From positions 37,262 through 101,261 of the forward strand of contig JAEWYT010000041.1 in NCBI GenBank assembly GCA_023458595.1: 64,000 nt of DNA, in the 5' to 3' direction. Shown here in pieces: positions 1-7,903 of the stretch. Source of the DNA: Pseudomonadota bacterium. Lineage in GTDB: Bacteria; Pseudomonadota; Alphaproteobacteria; Rhizobiales; Tepidamorphaceae. Each line of letters starts with the position of its first letter. Position 1 is the first letter of the stretch. The notes under the pieces are model-generated. The model worked only from the letters and a program-made list of their open reading frames with translations. It was not told the origin of the DNA and searched no databases. Made by a program: the position numbers and the translations under genes.

Positions 1-340
1 AGTAGGAGGATACGTCGGCGATCTGGTGATGCACGCCCGACAGGGCCGTCTCCAGGTCCTCGGCGAGCGCCTTCTGCGCGTCCCCGGCTGTGACGATCCA
101 GAATTCGTCGGGGCCGATCCACAGGACCGCGGTCTCGCCCTGCCGCGTCGCCTTGCAGGCCTCCGGCAGCGGAACGGCCGTGACCCCGCTCACGGCCCTG
201 CCGACCTTGGCGGGATTTCCGCGCAGCACCAGCTTGCCGAGGAACGGCACCTCCGCCATGCGGGCGGCGCCTTCCATCGCCTTGATCGGCGCGCGGTGGG
301 CGAGGGGAGAGCGGCGGCGCGAGGTCGCGGTGGCAGCCAT
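1..340 (-). CDS. soxG: Sarcosine oxidase gamma subunit, 3' part cut by window edge
   Basis: The reading starts at an ATG whose complement lies at 338-340 and runs off the left edge, so only about 113 N-terminal residues are present. The protein has the compact alpha/beta character of the SoxG family, including the stretch GPDEFWIV, which is typical of GcvT-like folds. SoxG is the small non-catalytic subunit of heterotetrameric sarcosine oxidase, which demethylates sarcosine to glycine and hands the one-carbon unit to THF. It is the last gene of the minus-strand soxB-soxD-soxA-soxG order. A 171-base gap with two palindromes separates it from soxA. The identification rests on the family look plus position. 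Confidence 0.85.
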   Translation of the reverse strand, partial: MAATATSRRRSPLAHRAPIKAMEGAARMAEVPFLGKLVLRGNPAKVGRAVSGVTAVPLPEACKATRQGETAVLWIGPDEFWIVTAGDAQKALAEDLETALSGVHHQIADVSSY

Positions 341-381
341 GATCAATCCACCGTCCGGATTTGCGGCAACCGCCGCCTGGG

Positions 382-470
382 CCCCGGATCGAGTCCGGGG
401 CACGCGTCTGCTTTCGGGGCACGGGCCGAGCGACGGGCGGAAGCCTCGTGTCCCGGACTTGATCCGGGAC
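382..470. repeat. Two extragenic palindromes in the soxA-soxG gap
   Basis: Two inverted repeats lie between soxA and soxG. At 382-400, CCCCGGA and TCCGGGG flank a 5-base loop. At 450-470, GTCCCGGA and TCCGGGAC flank a 5-base loop. The same GGA-loop-TCC core returns at 4285-4305, and a close variant at 4216-4236. They look like REP-type elements that would form stem-loops in the operon mRNA. Confidence 0.75.
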
Positions 471-511
471 CCGGAAGCGGAACGGCGCAACGCCTGCGGA
501 CAGTCAGCGCG

Positions 512-3500
512 TCAGACATCCCCGTCCTCCCGCAGCCTGAGAAAATCCGAGCCCGTCACCTTCACCGGGACCGGGTCGCCGGACTTGCGCGAGACCCACA
601 GCCGCTCGCCCATCCGCTCGCGGCCGGACCTGACCATGGCGAGCGCGATCGAGCGGTCGAGATTGGGGCTCATGTAGCTCGACGTGACGTGGCCGAGCAT
701 CGGCACGGGCTTCCGCTCCGGCTCGGTCGACGTCCCGATGACGTGCGCGCCTTCCTCGAGCATGACATTCGGGTCCTCGGTGAGGAGCCCGACGAGCTGC
801 TTGCGGTCGGGACGCGCGGTGTCGGCGCGCGAGAGCGATCGCTTGCCGATGAAATCGCCCTTGGTCTTCGACACGATCCAGTCCATGCCGAGATCGGCCG
901 GCGTCGCGGTTCCGTCCGTCTCCTGGCCGACGATGATGAATCCCTTCTCGGCGCGCAGGAGGTGCATGGCCTCGGTGCCGTAGGGCTGGATGCCGTGCTT
1001 GCGGCCCGCCTCCATCACCTTGTTCCACAGCCACAGACCGTAGTCGGCGGCGATGTTGATCTCGTAGGCCAGCGCGCCCGTGAACGAGATGCGGAACACG
1101 CGGACCGGCACCCCGTCGATGGTGGCGTCCGCGAAGCTCATGAACTCGAACTTCTCCGGGTCCGGATCGATCCCCTCGCAGAGGTCGGCGACGACGCGCC
1201 AGCTTTCCGGCCCCGACAGGCCCGCGACCGCCCATTCCTCCGTGACGGTCGTCATGTAGACCTCGAGGTCGCGCCATTCTGTCTGCAGATAGTCCTCCAG
1301 CCAGGTCAGCACCCGGGCCGCGCCGCCCGTGGTCGTCGTCATGTGGAAATGGTCGTCGGCGATGCAGGCGGTGACGCCGTCGTCCATCACCATGCCGTCC
1401 TCGCCGAGCATCAGCCCGTAGCGGGCCCTGCCGGGGGCGAGCTTCGACCAGGCGTTGGTGTAGACGCGGTTCAGGAAGGTGCGCGCGTCCTTGCCGCGGA
1501 TGTCGATCTTGCCGAGCGTCGAGGCGTCGAGCACGGCGACCTTCTCTCGCGCGGCGCGGCTCTCGCGGCCGACGGCGGCCTCGAAGCTCTCGCCGGACCT
1601 GAGATACGCGCGGGCGCGCAGCCAGTCGCCGACCGGCTCGAACACCGCACCGTTGCCCTTGTGCCAGTCGTGCATCGGCGTTCCGCGGCGCGGATGGAAA
1701 TGGCTGCCCACGTGCTGGCCGGCGAGCGCCGCGAAGGTGACGGGCTTCCACGGCTGGCGGAAGGTCGTCGTGCCGACCTGCCAGACCGGTTTCCTCAGCG
1801 TGTCCGCGACGACGGCGAAGGCGTTCATGTTGGCGACCTTGCCCTGGTCGGTGCCCATGCCGGTGGTGGTGTAGCGCTTGGCGTGCTCGATCGAGTCGTA
1901 GCCTTCGGCGAGCGCCAGCTTGATGTCCTTGGTGGTGACGTCGTCCTGCAGGTCGATCCAGGCGCGCACCCTGTGCTTCGGCCGGCCCGAGGGAATCTCC
2001 GCCATGACGCGAGGCGTTCCCTGAACCCGCTCGCCGCCGACGACCTTCGGCAGGCGGCCGGCCTTCGCCGGGAAGCCGGTCTGGTTCGCCGCTTGCGCAC
2101 CCGCGCGTGCGCCGTCCTTGAGGCAGCCTTCGAGATCGAAGGTCGCCGCGGCCGCGCCCGCCGAGCGTTCGTTCTGCCAGGACTCGCCGGGCCTGAAGGC
2201 GCTCAGGGTGTCGTCGTAGAGCAGTTTGCCGCGCGACTGCGAGAACAGGGCGATGTTGGGCATCCAGCCGCCGGACACGGCGACGAGGTCGCACTCGATC
2301 GCGGTGACCGGACCCTCCACGCCGCCCGAATCGCTCAGCCTGCGAACGGTCGCCCCCGACACGCGGTGGCTGCCCGAGGTGCCGACGATCGCCGCGCCGG
2401 GATGGATCGAGATGCCGCGCTCGGCGGCGAGGCTCAGCAGGCTGCCGTCGATGTCGCGCCTGAGGTCGACGACGCCGGCGATCCGCGCGCCCGCGCCCTG
2501 CAGGTCGAAGGCCGCCTCCCAGGCGGAATCGTTGTTGGCGAAGACGAGCACGCGCTGGCCCGGCAGCACGCCGTAGCGGTGCACGTAGGTGCGCGCGGCG
2601 CCCGCGAGCATGATGCCGGGCCGGTCGTTCTCGTGGAACACCAGCGGCCGCTCGACGGCGCCGGTCGCCAGCACCACCTCCTTCGCGCGCACCCGCCAGA
2701 CGCGCTGGCGGGGCAGGTTGCCGGGCCGGTCGTAGGGCGCGAGGTGGTCGCTCACGCGCTCCCACAGGCCGACGAAGTTCTGCGCGTAGTAGCCGAACGC
2801 GGCGGTGCGGGTCAGCACCGTGACGTTGTCCATGCCTTCGAGCTCGGCGGCGGCGACGCCCGCCCAGTCGAGCGGCGACTTGTTGCCGATCCCCGCGGTC
2901 TCCGGATCGAGCGACAGGAGCCGTCCGCCGAGCGCGGCGGTCTCCTCGGCGAGGATCACGCGGGCGCCGGAGCGTCCCGCCGTCAGCGCGGCCATCAGGC
3001 CGGCCGGGCCGCCGCCGACGACGAGCACGTCGCAGTGCCGGTTGACGGACTCGTAGCGGTCCGGATCGGCGGCCTTCGGCGCCTTGCCCATTCCGGCGGC
3101 ATGGCGGATGAACGGCTCGAACATCATCCAGTTGCCGAGCGGGCCCATGAAGGTCTTGTAGTAGAAGCCGGCCGGCAGGAAGGCCGAGAACCAGTCGTTG
3201 ACCACGCCGATGTCGAACTTCAGCGACGGCCAGACGTTCTGTGCCGTGGCGTCCAGCCCGTCGTAGATCTCCTGCTCGGTGACGCGGGTGTTCGGGTCGG
3301 TGCGTGCCGCGTCGCGGCCGGTCTGGACGAGCGCCGTCGGGTCTTCGGCGCCGGCGCCGAAGATGCCGCGCGGGCGGTGATACTTGAACCCGCGCGCCAC
3401 CATGTGCTCGCCGTTGGCGAGCAGCGCCGAGGCGAGGGTGTCGCCGGGATGGCCGGTGAAGTCGCGCCCGTCGAAGCGGAAGCGGATCGCCTTGCCGCGA

Positions 3501-3544
3501 TCGATCAGCCCGCCCGAGGCGCGGCGGAAGGGTTGCGCGCTCAT
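512..3544 (-). CDS. soxA: Sarcosine oxidase alpha subunit
   Basis: The product is 1010 residues, the usual length for the alpha subunit of heterotetrameric sarcosine oxidase. An N-terminal ferredoxin-like part carries the family segment KYHRPRGIFGAGAEDPTALV. An NAD-binding fold follows at about 170-180 (VLVVGGGPAGLMAA). The C-terminal third is a GcvT-like THF-binding domain with the segment TGALAYEINIA. This subunit binds NAD and the folate that accepts the methylene group formed by SoxB, giving 5,10-methylene-THF without free formaldehyde. The ATG at 3542-3544 begins MSAQPFRRASGG. It lies downstream of soxD after a 268-base gap that holds palindromic repeats. Confidence 0.95.
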   Translation of the reverse strand: MSAQPFRRASGGLIDRGKAIRFRFDGRDFTGHPGDTLASALLANGEHMVARGFKYHRPRGIFGAGAEDPTALVQTGRDAARTDPNTRVTEQEIYDGLDATAQNVWPSLKFDIGVVNDWFSAFLPAGFYYKTFMGPLGNWMMFEPFIRHAAGMGKAPKAADPDRYESVNRHCDVLVVGGGPAGLMAALTAGRSGARVILAEETAALGGRLLSLDPETAGIGNKSPLDWAGVAAAELEGMDNVTVLTRTAAFGYYAQNFVGLWERVSDHLAPYDRPGNLPRQRVWRVRAKEVVLATGAVERPLVFHENDRPGIMLAGAARTYVHRYGVLPGQRVLVFANNDSAWEAAFDLQGAGARIAGVVDLRRDIDGSLLSLAAERGISIHPGAAIVGTSGSHRVSGATVRRLSDSGGVEGPVTAIECDLVAVSGGWMPNIALFSQSRGKLLYDDTLSAFRPGESWQNERSAGAAAATFDLEGCLKDGARAGAQAANQTGFPAKAGRLPKVVGGERVQGTPRVMAEIPSGRPKHRVRAWIDLQDDVTTKDIKLALAEGYDSIEHAKRYTTTGMGTDQGKVANMNAFAVVADTLRKPVWQVGTTTFRQPWKPVTFAALAGQHVGSHFHPRRGTPMHDWHKGNGAVFEPVGDWLRARAYLRSGESFEAAVGRESRAAREKVAVLDASTLGKIDIRGKDARTFLNRVYTNAWSKLAPGRARYGLMLGEDGMVMDDGVTACIADDHFHMTTTTGGAARVLTWLEDYLQTEWRDLEVYMTTVTEEWAVAGLSGPESWRVVADLCEGIDPDPEKFEFMSFADATIDGVPVRVFRISFTGALAYEINIAADYGLWLWNKVMEAGRKHGIQPYGTEAMHLLRAEKGFIIVGQETDGTATPADLGMDWIVSKTKGDFIGKRSLSRADTARPDRKQLVGLLTEDPNVMLEEGAHVIGTSTEPERKPVPMLGHVTSSYMSPNLDRSIALAMVRSGRERMGERLWVSRKSGDPVPVKVTGSDFLRLREDGDV

Positions 3545-3812
3545 GGATGGTCCCCTGGCTCCCTCCCCGCAAGGGGGAGGGCAGAAGAGGGCTTTCGTTC
3601 GTTCGGCAGGGCCGTCGCCCCGCCCGCGGTCATTGTCGCGAAGACGGGAATCCGGTATCCGCCCGGCCTGGCGAGGTTGAAGGCCCGGCCCGCGTACTCC
3701 GCGTCATTGCCGGGCTTGTCCCGGCCATCCACGGTTTCATCGTCGCTGCGACAGCTCGCGGATGTCCGGAGCAAGTGCGGGCATGACGGCGTATGGCGAG
3801 AGGCGAGCGGGC
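3545..3812. repeat. Palindrome-bearing gap between soxD and soxA
   Basis: No gene is seen here. At 3561-3581 CCCTCCCC and GGGGAGGG form a stem-loop next to the soxA start. At about 3704-3733 lies a copy of the family CATTGCCGGG-CTTGT-CCCGGCCATCCACGG, also seen near 35320, 45811 and 47160. The gap is unusually long for sox genes, which are normally tightly packed. Confidence 0.7.
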
Positions 3813-4178
3813 TCATTTCGCCTCCTCCGGCCGGATGACCTTCACCGCGTCGTTGCCCGAGCCGATCGGCGCTTCGCCCGACGGCGTCGCGGGGCCGGTC
3901 GTCGCCACCTTCGGCGGCGCCTCGCCGATCCTGTAGACGGCGAGGATCTCGTCGGTCGCGGTGTTGCGCAGCATGTTGAAGAAGCGCCGGCAGCCGGCGG
4001 TGTGCACCCAGCGCTCGGCGAACAGGCCCTTCGGGTTGTTGCGCAGGAAGACGAAGTCGGCCCACTGCTCGTCGGTCAGCTTTTCGCCGTCTGTCGGCCG
4101 CGCGATGTGCGCCTCGCCGGCGTTCGAGAACTCCGACTGGTCGCGCTTGCCGCAATAGGGGCAGGTGATCAGGAACAT
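3813..4178 (-). CDS. soxD: Sarcosine oxidase delta subunit
   Basis: The product is 121 residues. It opens with MFLITCPYCGKR, a CxxC zinc-binding pair followed by the SoxD segment EFSNAGEAHIARP. It then shows the family signature ERWVHTAGCRRFFNMLRNT with a further His and Cys. SoxD is the zinc-containing structural subunit of sarcosine oxidase. Its tail from about 92 on (PPKVATTGPATPSGEAP) is low-complexity and variable in the family. It sits between soxB and soxA as in other heterotetrameric sarcosine oxidase operons, but with gaps of 170 and 268 bases instead of near-overlap. Confidence 0.93.
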   Translation of the reverse strand: MFLITCPYCGKRDQSEFSNAGEAHIARPTDGEKLTDEQWADFVFLRNNPKGLFAERWVHTAGCRRFFNMLRNTATDEILAVYRIGEAPPKVATTGPATPSGEAPIGSGNDAVKVIRPEEAK

Positions 4179-4215
4179 TGTCCGCCTCTCAAGCGCCTTC
4201 CGGTGCGGCCTGTGG

Positions 4216-4305
4216 GTCCCGGGTCAAGCCCGGGACACGCGGCCTCGGTTCGTTGCACGGCCATTGCCCCATAAAAGACCTCGTGCCCCGGACTTGATCC
4301 GGGGC
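4216..4305. repeat. Two extragenic palindromes in the soxB-soxD gap
   Basis: At 4216-4236 GTCCCGGG and CCCGGGAC flank TCAAG. At 4285-4305 GCCCCGGA and TCCGGGGC flank CTTGA. They belong to the same type as the repeats at 382-470, so every visible junction of this sox operon carries such palindromes. Confidence 0.75.
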
Positions 4306-4348
4306 CCAGTGCGGCAGGTGCGGCAAGGGACGCGCCATCACTTTCCCC

Positions 4349-5596
4349 CTAGTGCGCCACGGCCGCGGCGCCGTGCTCGGCGACGAGCGCGCCCGAGTAG
4401 AACCGGTCGAGCGCGAAGGGCGCGGCGATCGGGTGCGGATCGTCCCTGGCGACCGTCCAGGCGAAGACGTGGCCGGAGCCCGGCGTCGCCTTCCAGCCGC
4501 CGGTGCCCCAGCCGCCGTTGATGTAGAAGCCCTTCACCTTGGTCTTCGAGATGATCGGGCTCGCGTCCGGGCAGGTGTCGACGATGCCGCCCCACTGGCG
4601 CATCATCCGGAGCCGCGAGACGACCGGCAGGAGCTCGCAGAGCGAGGCCATCTGGTGCTCGATGATGTCCATCGAGCCGCGCTGCGTGTAGGAATTGTGC
4701 GCGTCGATCCCGGCGCCGATGACGAGCTCGCCCTTGTCCGACTGGCTGCAATAGACGTGCACCGCGTTGGACATGATGACGCAGGGCACCAGCGGCTTGA
4801 TCGGCTCGGAGACGAGCGCCTGCAGCGGGTGGCTCTGGATCGGCAGCTTGATGTCGAGCATCGAGGCGATCACCGAGGTATGCCCGGCGGTGACGCAGGC
4901 GACCTTCGGCGTCTTGATCGTCCCGCGCGTCGTCTCGACGCCCGTGACCGCGCCCTTCGACGTCTTGATGCCGGTCACCTCGCACTGCTGGATGATGTCG
5001 ACGCCCATGGCGTCGCAGGCCCGCGCGAAGCCCCACACCACCGCGTCGTGGCGGTTGGTGCCGCCCGAGCGCTGCAGGGTCGCGCCGAGGACCGGATAGC
5101 GGATGTCGTGCGAGATGTTGATGACCGGGCAGAACTCCTTCACTTGGCGTGCGTCGAGCCATTCGGCGTCGACCCCGTTCAGGCGGTTCGCCTCGACGCG
5201 GCGCTTCAGCCCGCGCGCCTCGCCCTCGTCGTGGGCGAGGTTCAGGACGCCGCGGTGGCTCATCATGATGTTGTAGTTGAGCTCGCGGCCGAGCGTCTTC
5301 CAGATCTCCAGAGCGTGGTTGTAGATCGCCGCGCTCTCGTCGAAGAGGTAGTTGGAGCGGATGATGGTGGTGTTGCGCCCCGAGTTGCCGCCGCCGATCC
5401 AGCCCTTCTCGATCACGGCGATGTTCCTCATGCCGTGCTCCTTGGCGAGGTAGTAGGCGGTCGCCAGCCCATGCCCGCCGCCGCCGATGACGACGGCGTC
5501 GTAGGCCGGCTTCGGCTCGGGATGGCGCCAGACCCTCGGCCAGCCCTGATGGCCCTTCAGGCCCTCGCGGATCAGCGAAAAGACGGAATAGCGCAC
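4349..5596 (-). CDS. soxB: Sarcosine oxidase beta subunit
   Basis: This FAD/FMN catalytic subunit oxidises the N-methyl group of sarcosine. The N-terminus reads RYSVFSLIREGLKGHQGW, followed by the dinucleotide-binding VVIGGGGHGLATAYYLAKEHG and the family segment EKGWIGGGNSGRNTTIIRSN. The C-terminus holds INGGWGTGGWKATPGSG, a typical flavin-site loop. I place the start at the GTG (complement 5594-5596), because a GAGG lies about 8 bases upstream; this gives 415 residues. A TTG seven codons earlier has no comparable ribosome site. It is the first gene of the sox set and diverges from the AraC-type regulator. Confidence 0.93.
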   Translation of the reverse strand: MRYSVFSLIREGLKGHQGWPRVWRHPEPKPAYDAVVIGGGGHGLATAYYLAKEHGMRNIAVIEKGWIGGGNSGRNTTIIRSNYLFDESAAIYNHALEIWKTLGRELNYNIMMSHRGVLNLAHDEGEARGLKRRVEANRLNGVDAEWLDARQVKEFCPVINISHDIRYPVLGATLQRSGGTNRHDAVVWGFARACDAMGVDIIQQCEVTGIKTSKGAVTGVETTRGTIKTPKVACVTAGHTSVIASMLDIKLPIQSHPLQALVSEPIKPLVPCVIMSNAVHVYCSQSDKGELVIGAGIDAHNSYTQRGSMDIIEHQMASLCELLPVVSRLRMMRQWGGIVDTCPDASPIISKTKVKGFYINGGWGTGGWKATPGSGHVFAWTVARDDPHPIAAPFALDRFYSGALVAEHGAAAVAH

Positions 5597-5830
5597 CGGC
5601 CGACCTCGTTTAGCCAACGGCCGCCCGGCCGTTTCCTCGACGCGTGATCATTGCCCCGGGACGTGCCGCGGGCAAGTTTCGCGACGAAACCCGGGAAGCC
5701 GTGATTTCGCATTGCAATACAAGCCGTTCTTGCGTCGAAACCGCTTGTCATCTAGGAGCGAGGAGTGGTCTGATTGCGACATGCGGCATTTCGGCGGCCT
5801 GCCGGGAGTTCCGCAGTCTGGAGCCCGCAT
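5597..5830. promoter_or_regulatory. Divergent control region between soxB and the AraC-type regulator
   Basis: These 234 non-coding bases must hold promoters for both directions. ATTGCGAC is at 5773-5780, one copy of a GTCGCAA motif that recurs in other one-carbon control regions here (12712, 23860, 28505, 37229). GGAG at about 5820 serves the regulator, 7 bases before its ATG. I did not resolve a GbdR-type operator. Confidence 0.5.
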
Positions 5831-6823
5831 ATGGACGCAACCGCACAGCGTTCGCGCCGCATCGTGTTTTTTCTCGTGCCGAACTTCTCGATGATCGCGT
5901 TCGCGACCGCCATCGAGCCGTTGCGGCTCGCCAACCGCTATCTGGGCCAGCAGTTCTACAGGTGGCGGCTCGTCACCGACACCGGCTCGCACGGCCTCGC
6001 CTCGAACGGCGTCAAGGTCGAGGTCGACGGCTCTCTGGAGGACGAGAAGCGGCTGTTCCACTCCGACGAGCGGCCCGACATGTTCTTCGTCTGCTCGGGC
6101 GTCTTCGTCGAGAAGTACGAGTCGAAGGCGCTGAATTCCTGGCTGCGCCAGCTCAATCGTTCGGGCGTCACGGTCGGCGCCATGTGCACGGGCGCCTGGG
6201 TCCTGGCCCGGGCCGGCCTGCTCGACGGCAAGCGCTGCGCGATCCACTGGGAGAACCTGCCGGGCTTCGCGGAGGCCTTCCCGGAGGCCGATGTCTATGC
6301 CGACCTCTTCGAGGTCGACAAGAACATCTACACCTGCGCCGGCGGCACCGCCTCTCTCGACATGATGCTGAACCTCATCGACCAGGATCACGGCGACACG
6401 GTCGTCAACCGCGTCTGCGAGCAGGCGCTGACCGACCGGGTGCGCAATCCGCAGGACCGCCAGCGCCTGCCCCTGCGCGCCCGCCTCGGCATCCACAATT
6501 CCAAGGTGCTGACCATCATCGAGCTCATGGAGGCGAACATCGCCGAGCCGCTTTCGCTCGTCGAGCTCGCCCGTTTCGCCGGCCTGTCGCGCCGCCAGAT
6601 CGAGCGGCTGTTCCGCCGCACCATGGGCCGCTCCCCGGCCCGCTACTATCTCGAGCTGCGCCTCGACCGGGCGCGCCACCTGCTGCTTCAGTCGAACCTG
6701 CCGGTGGTCGAGGTCGCGGTCGCCTGCGGCTTCGTCTCCGCGTCGCACTTCTCCAAGTGCTACCGCGAGTTCTACGGCCGCTCGCCGCTGATGGAACGGC
6801 GCGAGCGCGAGGCGACGCCGTGA
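5831..6823 (+). CDS. GlxA-family AraC regulator, GbdR-like
   Basis: The product is 330 residues. An N-terminal DJ-1/PfpI-type domain (about 10-190) has the nucleophile-elbow segment VGAMCTGAWVLA. A C-terminal AraC pair of helix-turn-helix motifs follows (about 215-325), with LSLVELARFAGLSRRQIERLF and VVEVAVACGFVSASHFSKCYREFYGRSP. This architecture is that of GbdR and CdhR, activators of glycine betaine, dimethylglycine and carnitine catabolism, and GbdR is known to control sox genes in Pseudomonas. Divergence from soxB fits that role. The ATG at 5831 has GGAG 7 bases upstream; an in-frame ATG at 5774 is less well placed. The ligand is inferred, not shown. Confidence 0.85.
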   Translation: MDATAQRSRRIVFFLVPNFSMIAFATAIEPLRLANRYLGQQFYRWRLVTDTGSHGLASNGVKVEVDGSLEDEKRLFHSDERPDMFFVCSGVFVEKYESKALNSWLRQLNRSGVTVGAMCTGAWVLARAGLLDGKRCAIHWENLPGFAEAFPEADVYADLFEVDKNIYTCAGGTASLDMMLNLIDQDHGDTVVNRVCEQALTDRVRNPQDRQRLPLRARLGIHNSKVLTIIELMEANIAEPLSLVELARFAGLSRRQIERLFRRTMGRSPARYYLELRLDRARHLLLQSNLPVVEVAVACGFVSASHFSKCYREFYGRSPLMERREREATP

Positions 6824-6839
6824 TCGCGAAGGAAGGCCG

Positions 6840-7892
6840 ATGAACATACCGCGCCCGTTCGTCTGGCTCGCGACCGTCGCGATAATGCTGTGGATCCTGG
6901 TTGCCGGAAGGTCCTACCTGATCCCGATCGCGATCGCTCTCGTCCTGTTCAGCCTGCTCTCCGCCATGATCGACCGGTTGACGCGGATCCGGATCGGCGC
7001 CTGGTCGACGCCGCGGCCGCTGGCCATCGTGATCGGTCTGGTGATCGTCGCCTATGCCCTGTTCCTGATCGCCTCGGTGCTGTCGACCCAGGTCGAGGCC
7101 GTGATCGCCGCGAGCCCGCGCTATATCGCCCGCATGGAGGCGCTCCTGTCGCAGGCCGCCGAGTTCCTCGGCCGCGACCTCGCCGACGACCTGCAGAAGG
7201 CGCTGGCCGACATCAACCTGACGCGGCGCATCCCGGGCCTCGTGGGCTCGGCCGGGGCGACGGTGACGACGATCACCCTGATCGTGCTCTACATGGGCTT
7301 CATGTTCGTGGAACGCGGGGCCTTCCAGCAGAAGTTCGACCGCCTGTTCCCAGACCCCGACCAGTCGGTACGGGTGCGCGCGGTGATCCTGTCGATCTCC
7401 GAAAGCGTGCAGCGCTACTTCTCGATCAAGCTTCTGGTGAGCGCGCTGACGGGAGGAGCCGCATACGCGGTGATGAAGCCGATGGGGCTCGATTTCGCCG
7501 AGACCTGGGCGCTGCTCGCCGTGCTTCTGAACTTCATTCCGAACATCGGCTCCTTCGTGGCGACCCTGCTGCCGGCGCTCGTCGCGCTCGTCCAGTTCGA
7601 TACGCTCGGCCCCTTCTTCATCATCTTTGCCGGCGTCGGCGCGGTGCAGCTCACGATCGGCAATTTCCTCGAGCCCGCGCTGATGGGCCGCTCGCTCAAC
7701 CTGAGCCCTCTGGTGATCATCCTGTCGCTGACCTTCTGGGCCATCGTCTGGGGGATCGTCGGCATGTTCCTGTCGGTGCCGATCATGGTGATCGTGCTGA
7801 TCGTCTGCTCGCACATCCCCGCCTGGCGCCCGCTCGCGGTGTTGCTCTCGCGCGACGGGCAGATACCCGACAGCGAGTTTCTGCAGGAATAG
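6840..7892 (+). CDS. AI-2E family transporter (PerM-like membrane protein)
   Basis: The product is 350 residues. Hydrophobic segments at the N-terminus (about 7-40 and 55-80) are followed by a soluble stretch, then a block of membrane helices from about 130 on. The family segment FAETWALLAVLLNFIPNIGSFVATLLPALVAL and the conserved GNFLEPALMGRSLNLSPLVIILSL identify the AI-2E/PerM group. Members have been tied to autoinducer-2 export or to Na+/H+ exchange, so the substrate here is open. It starts 16 bases after the regulator and may be cotranscribed with it, but nothing links it to betaine use. Confidence 0.88.
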   Translation: MNIPRPFVWLATVAIMLWILVAGRSYLIPIAIALVLFSLLSAMIDRLTRIRIGAWSTPRPLAIVIGLVIVAYALFLIASVLSTQVEAVIAASPRYIARMEALLSQAAEFLGRDLADDLQKALADINLTRRIPGLVGSAGATVTTITLIVLYMGFMFVERGAFQQKFDRLFPDPDQSVRVRAVILSISESVQRYFSIKLLVSALTGGAAYAVMKPMGLDFAETWALLAVLLNFIPNIGSFVATLLPALVALVQFDTLGPFFIIFAGVGAVQLTIGNFLEPALMGRSLNLSPLVIILSLTFWAIVWGIVGMFLSVPIMVIVLIVCSHIPAWRPLAVLLSRDGQIPDSEFLQE

Positions 7893-7903
7893 GGCCGTAA
7901 AGC

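Noticed and set aside
26..3838. Very long open frame on the plus strand across the sox genes
   Set aside because: It is antisense to soxA, rich in Arg, Ala and Gly without domain motifs, and arises because stop codons are rare in this GC-rich DNA. The same holds for the frames at 37245-39158, 40184-43492 and 55518-58440.
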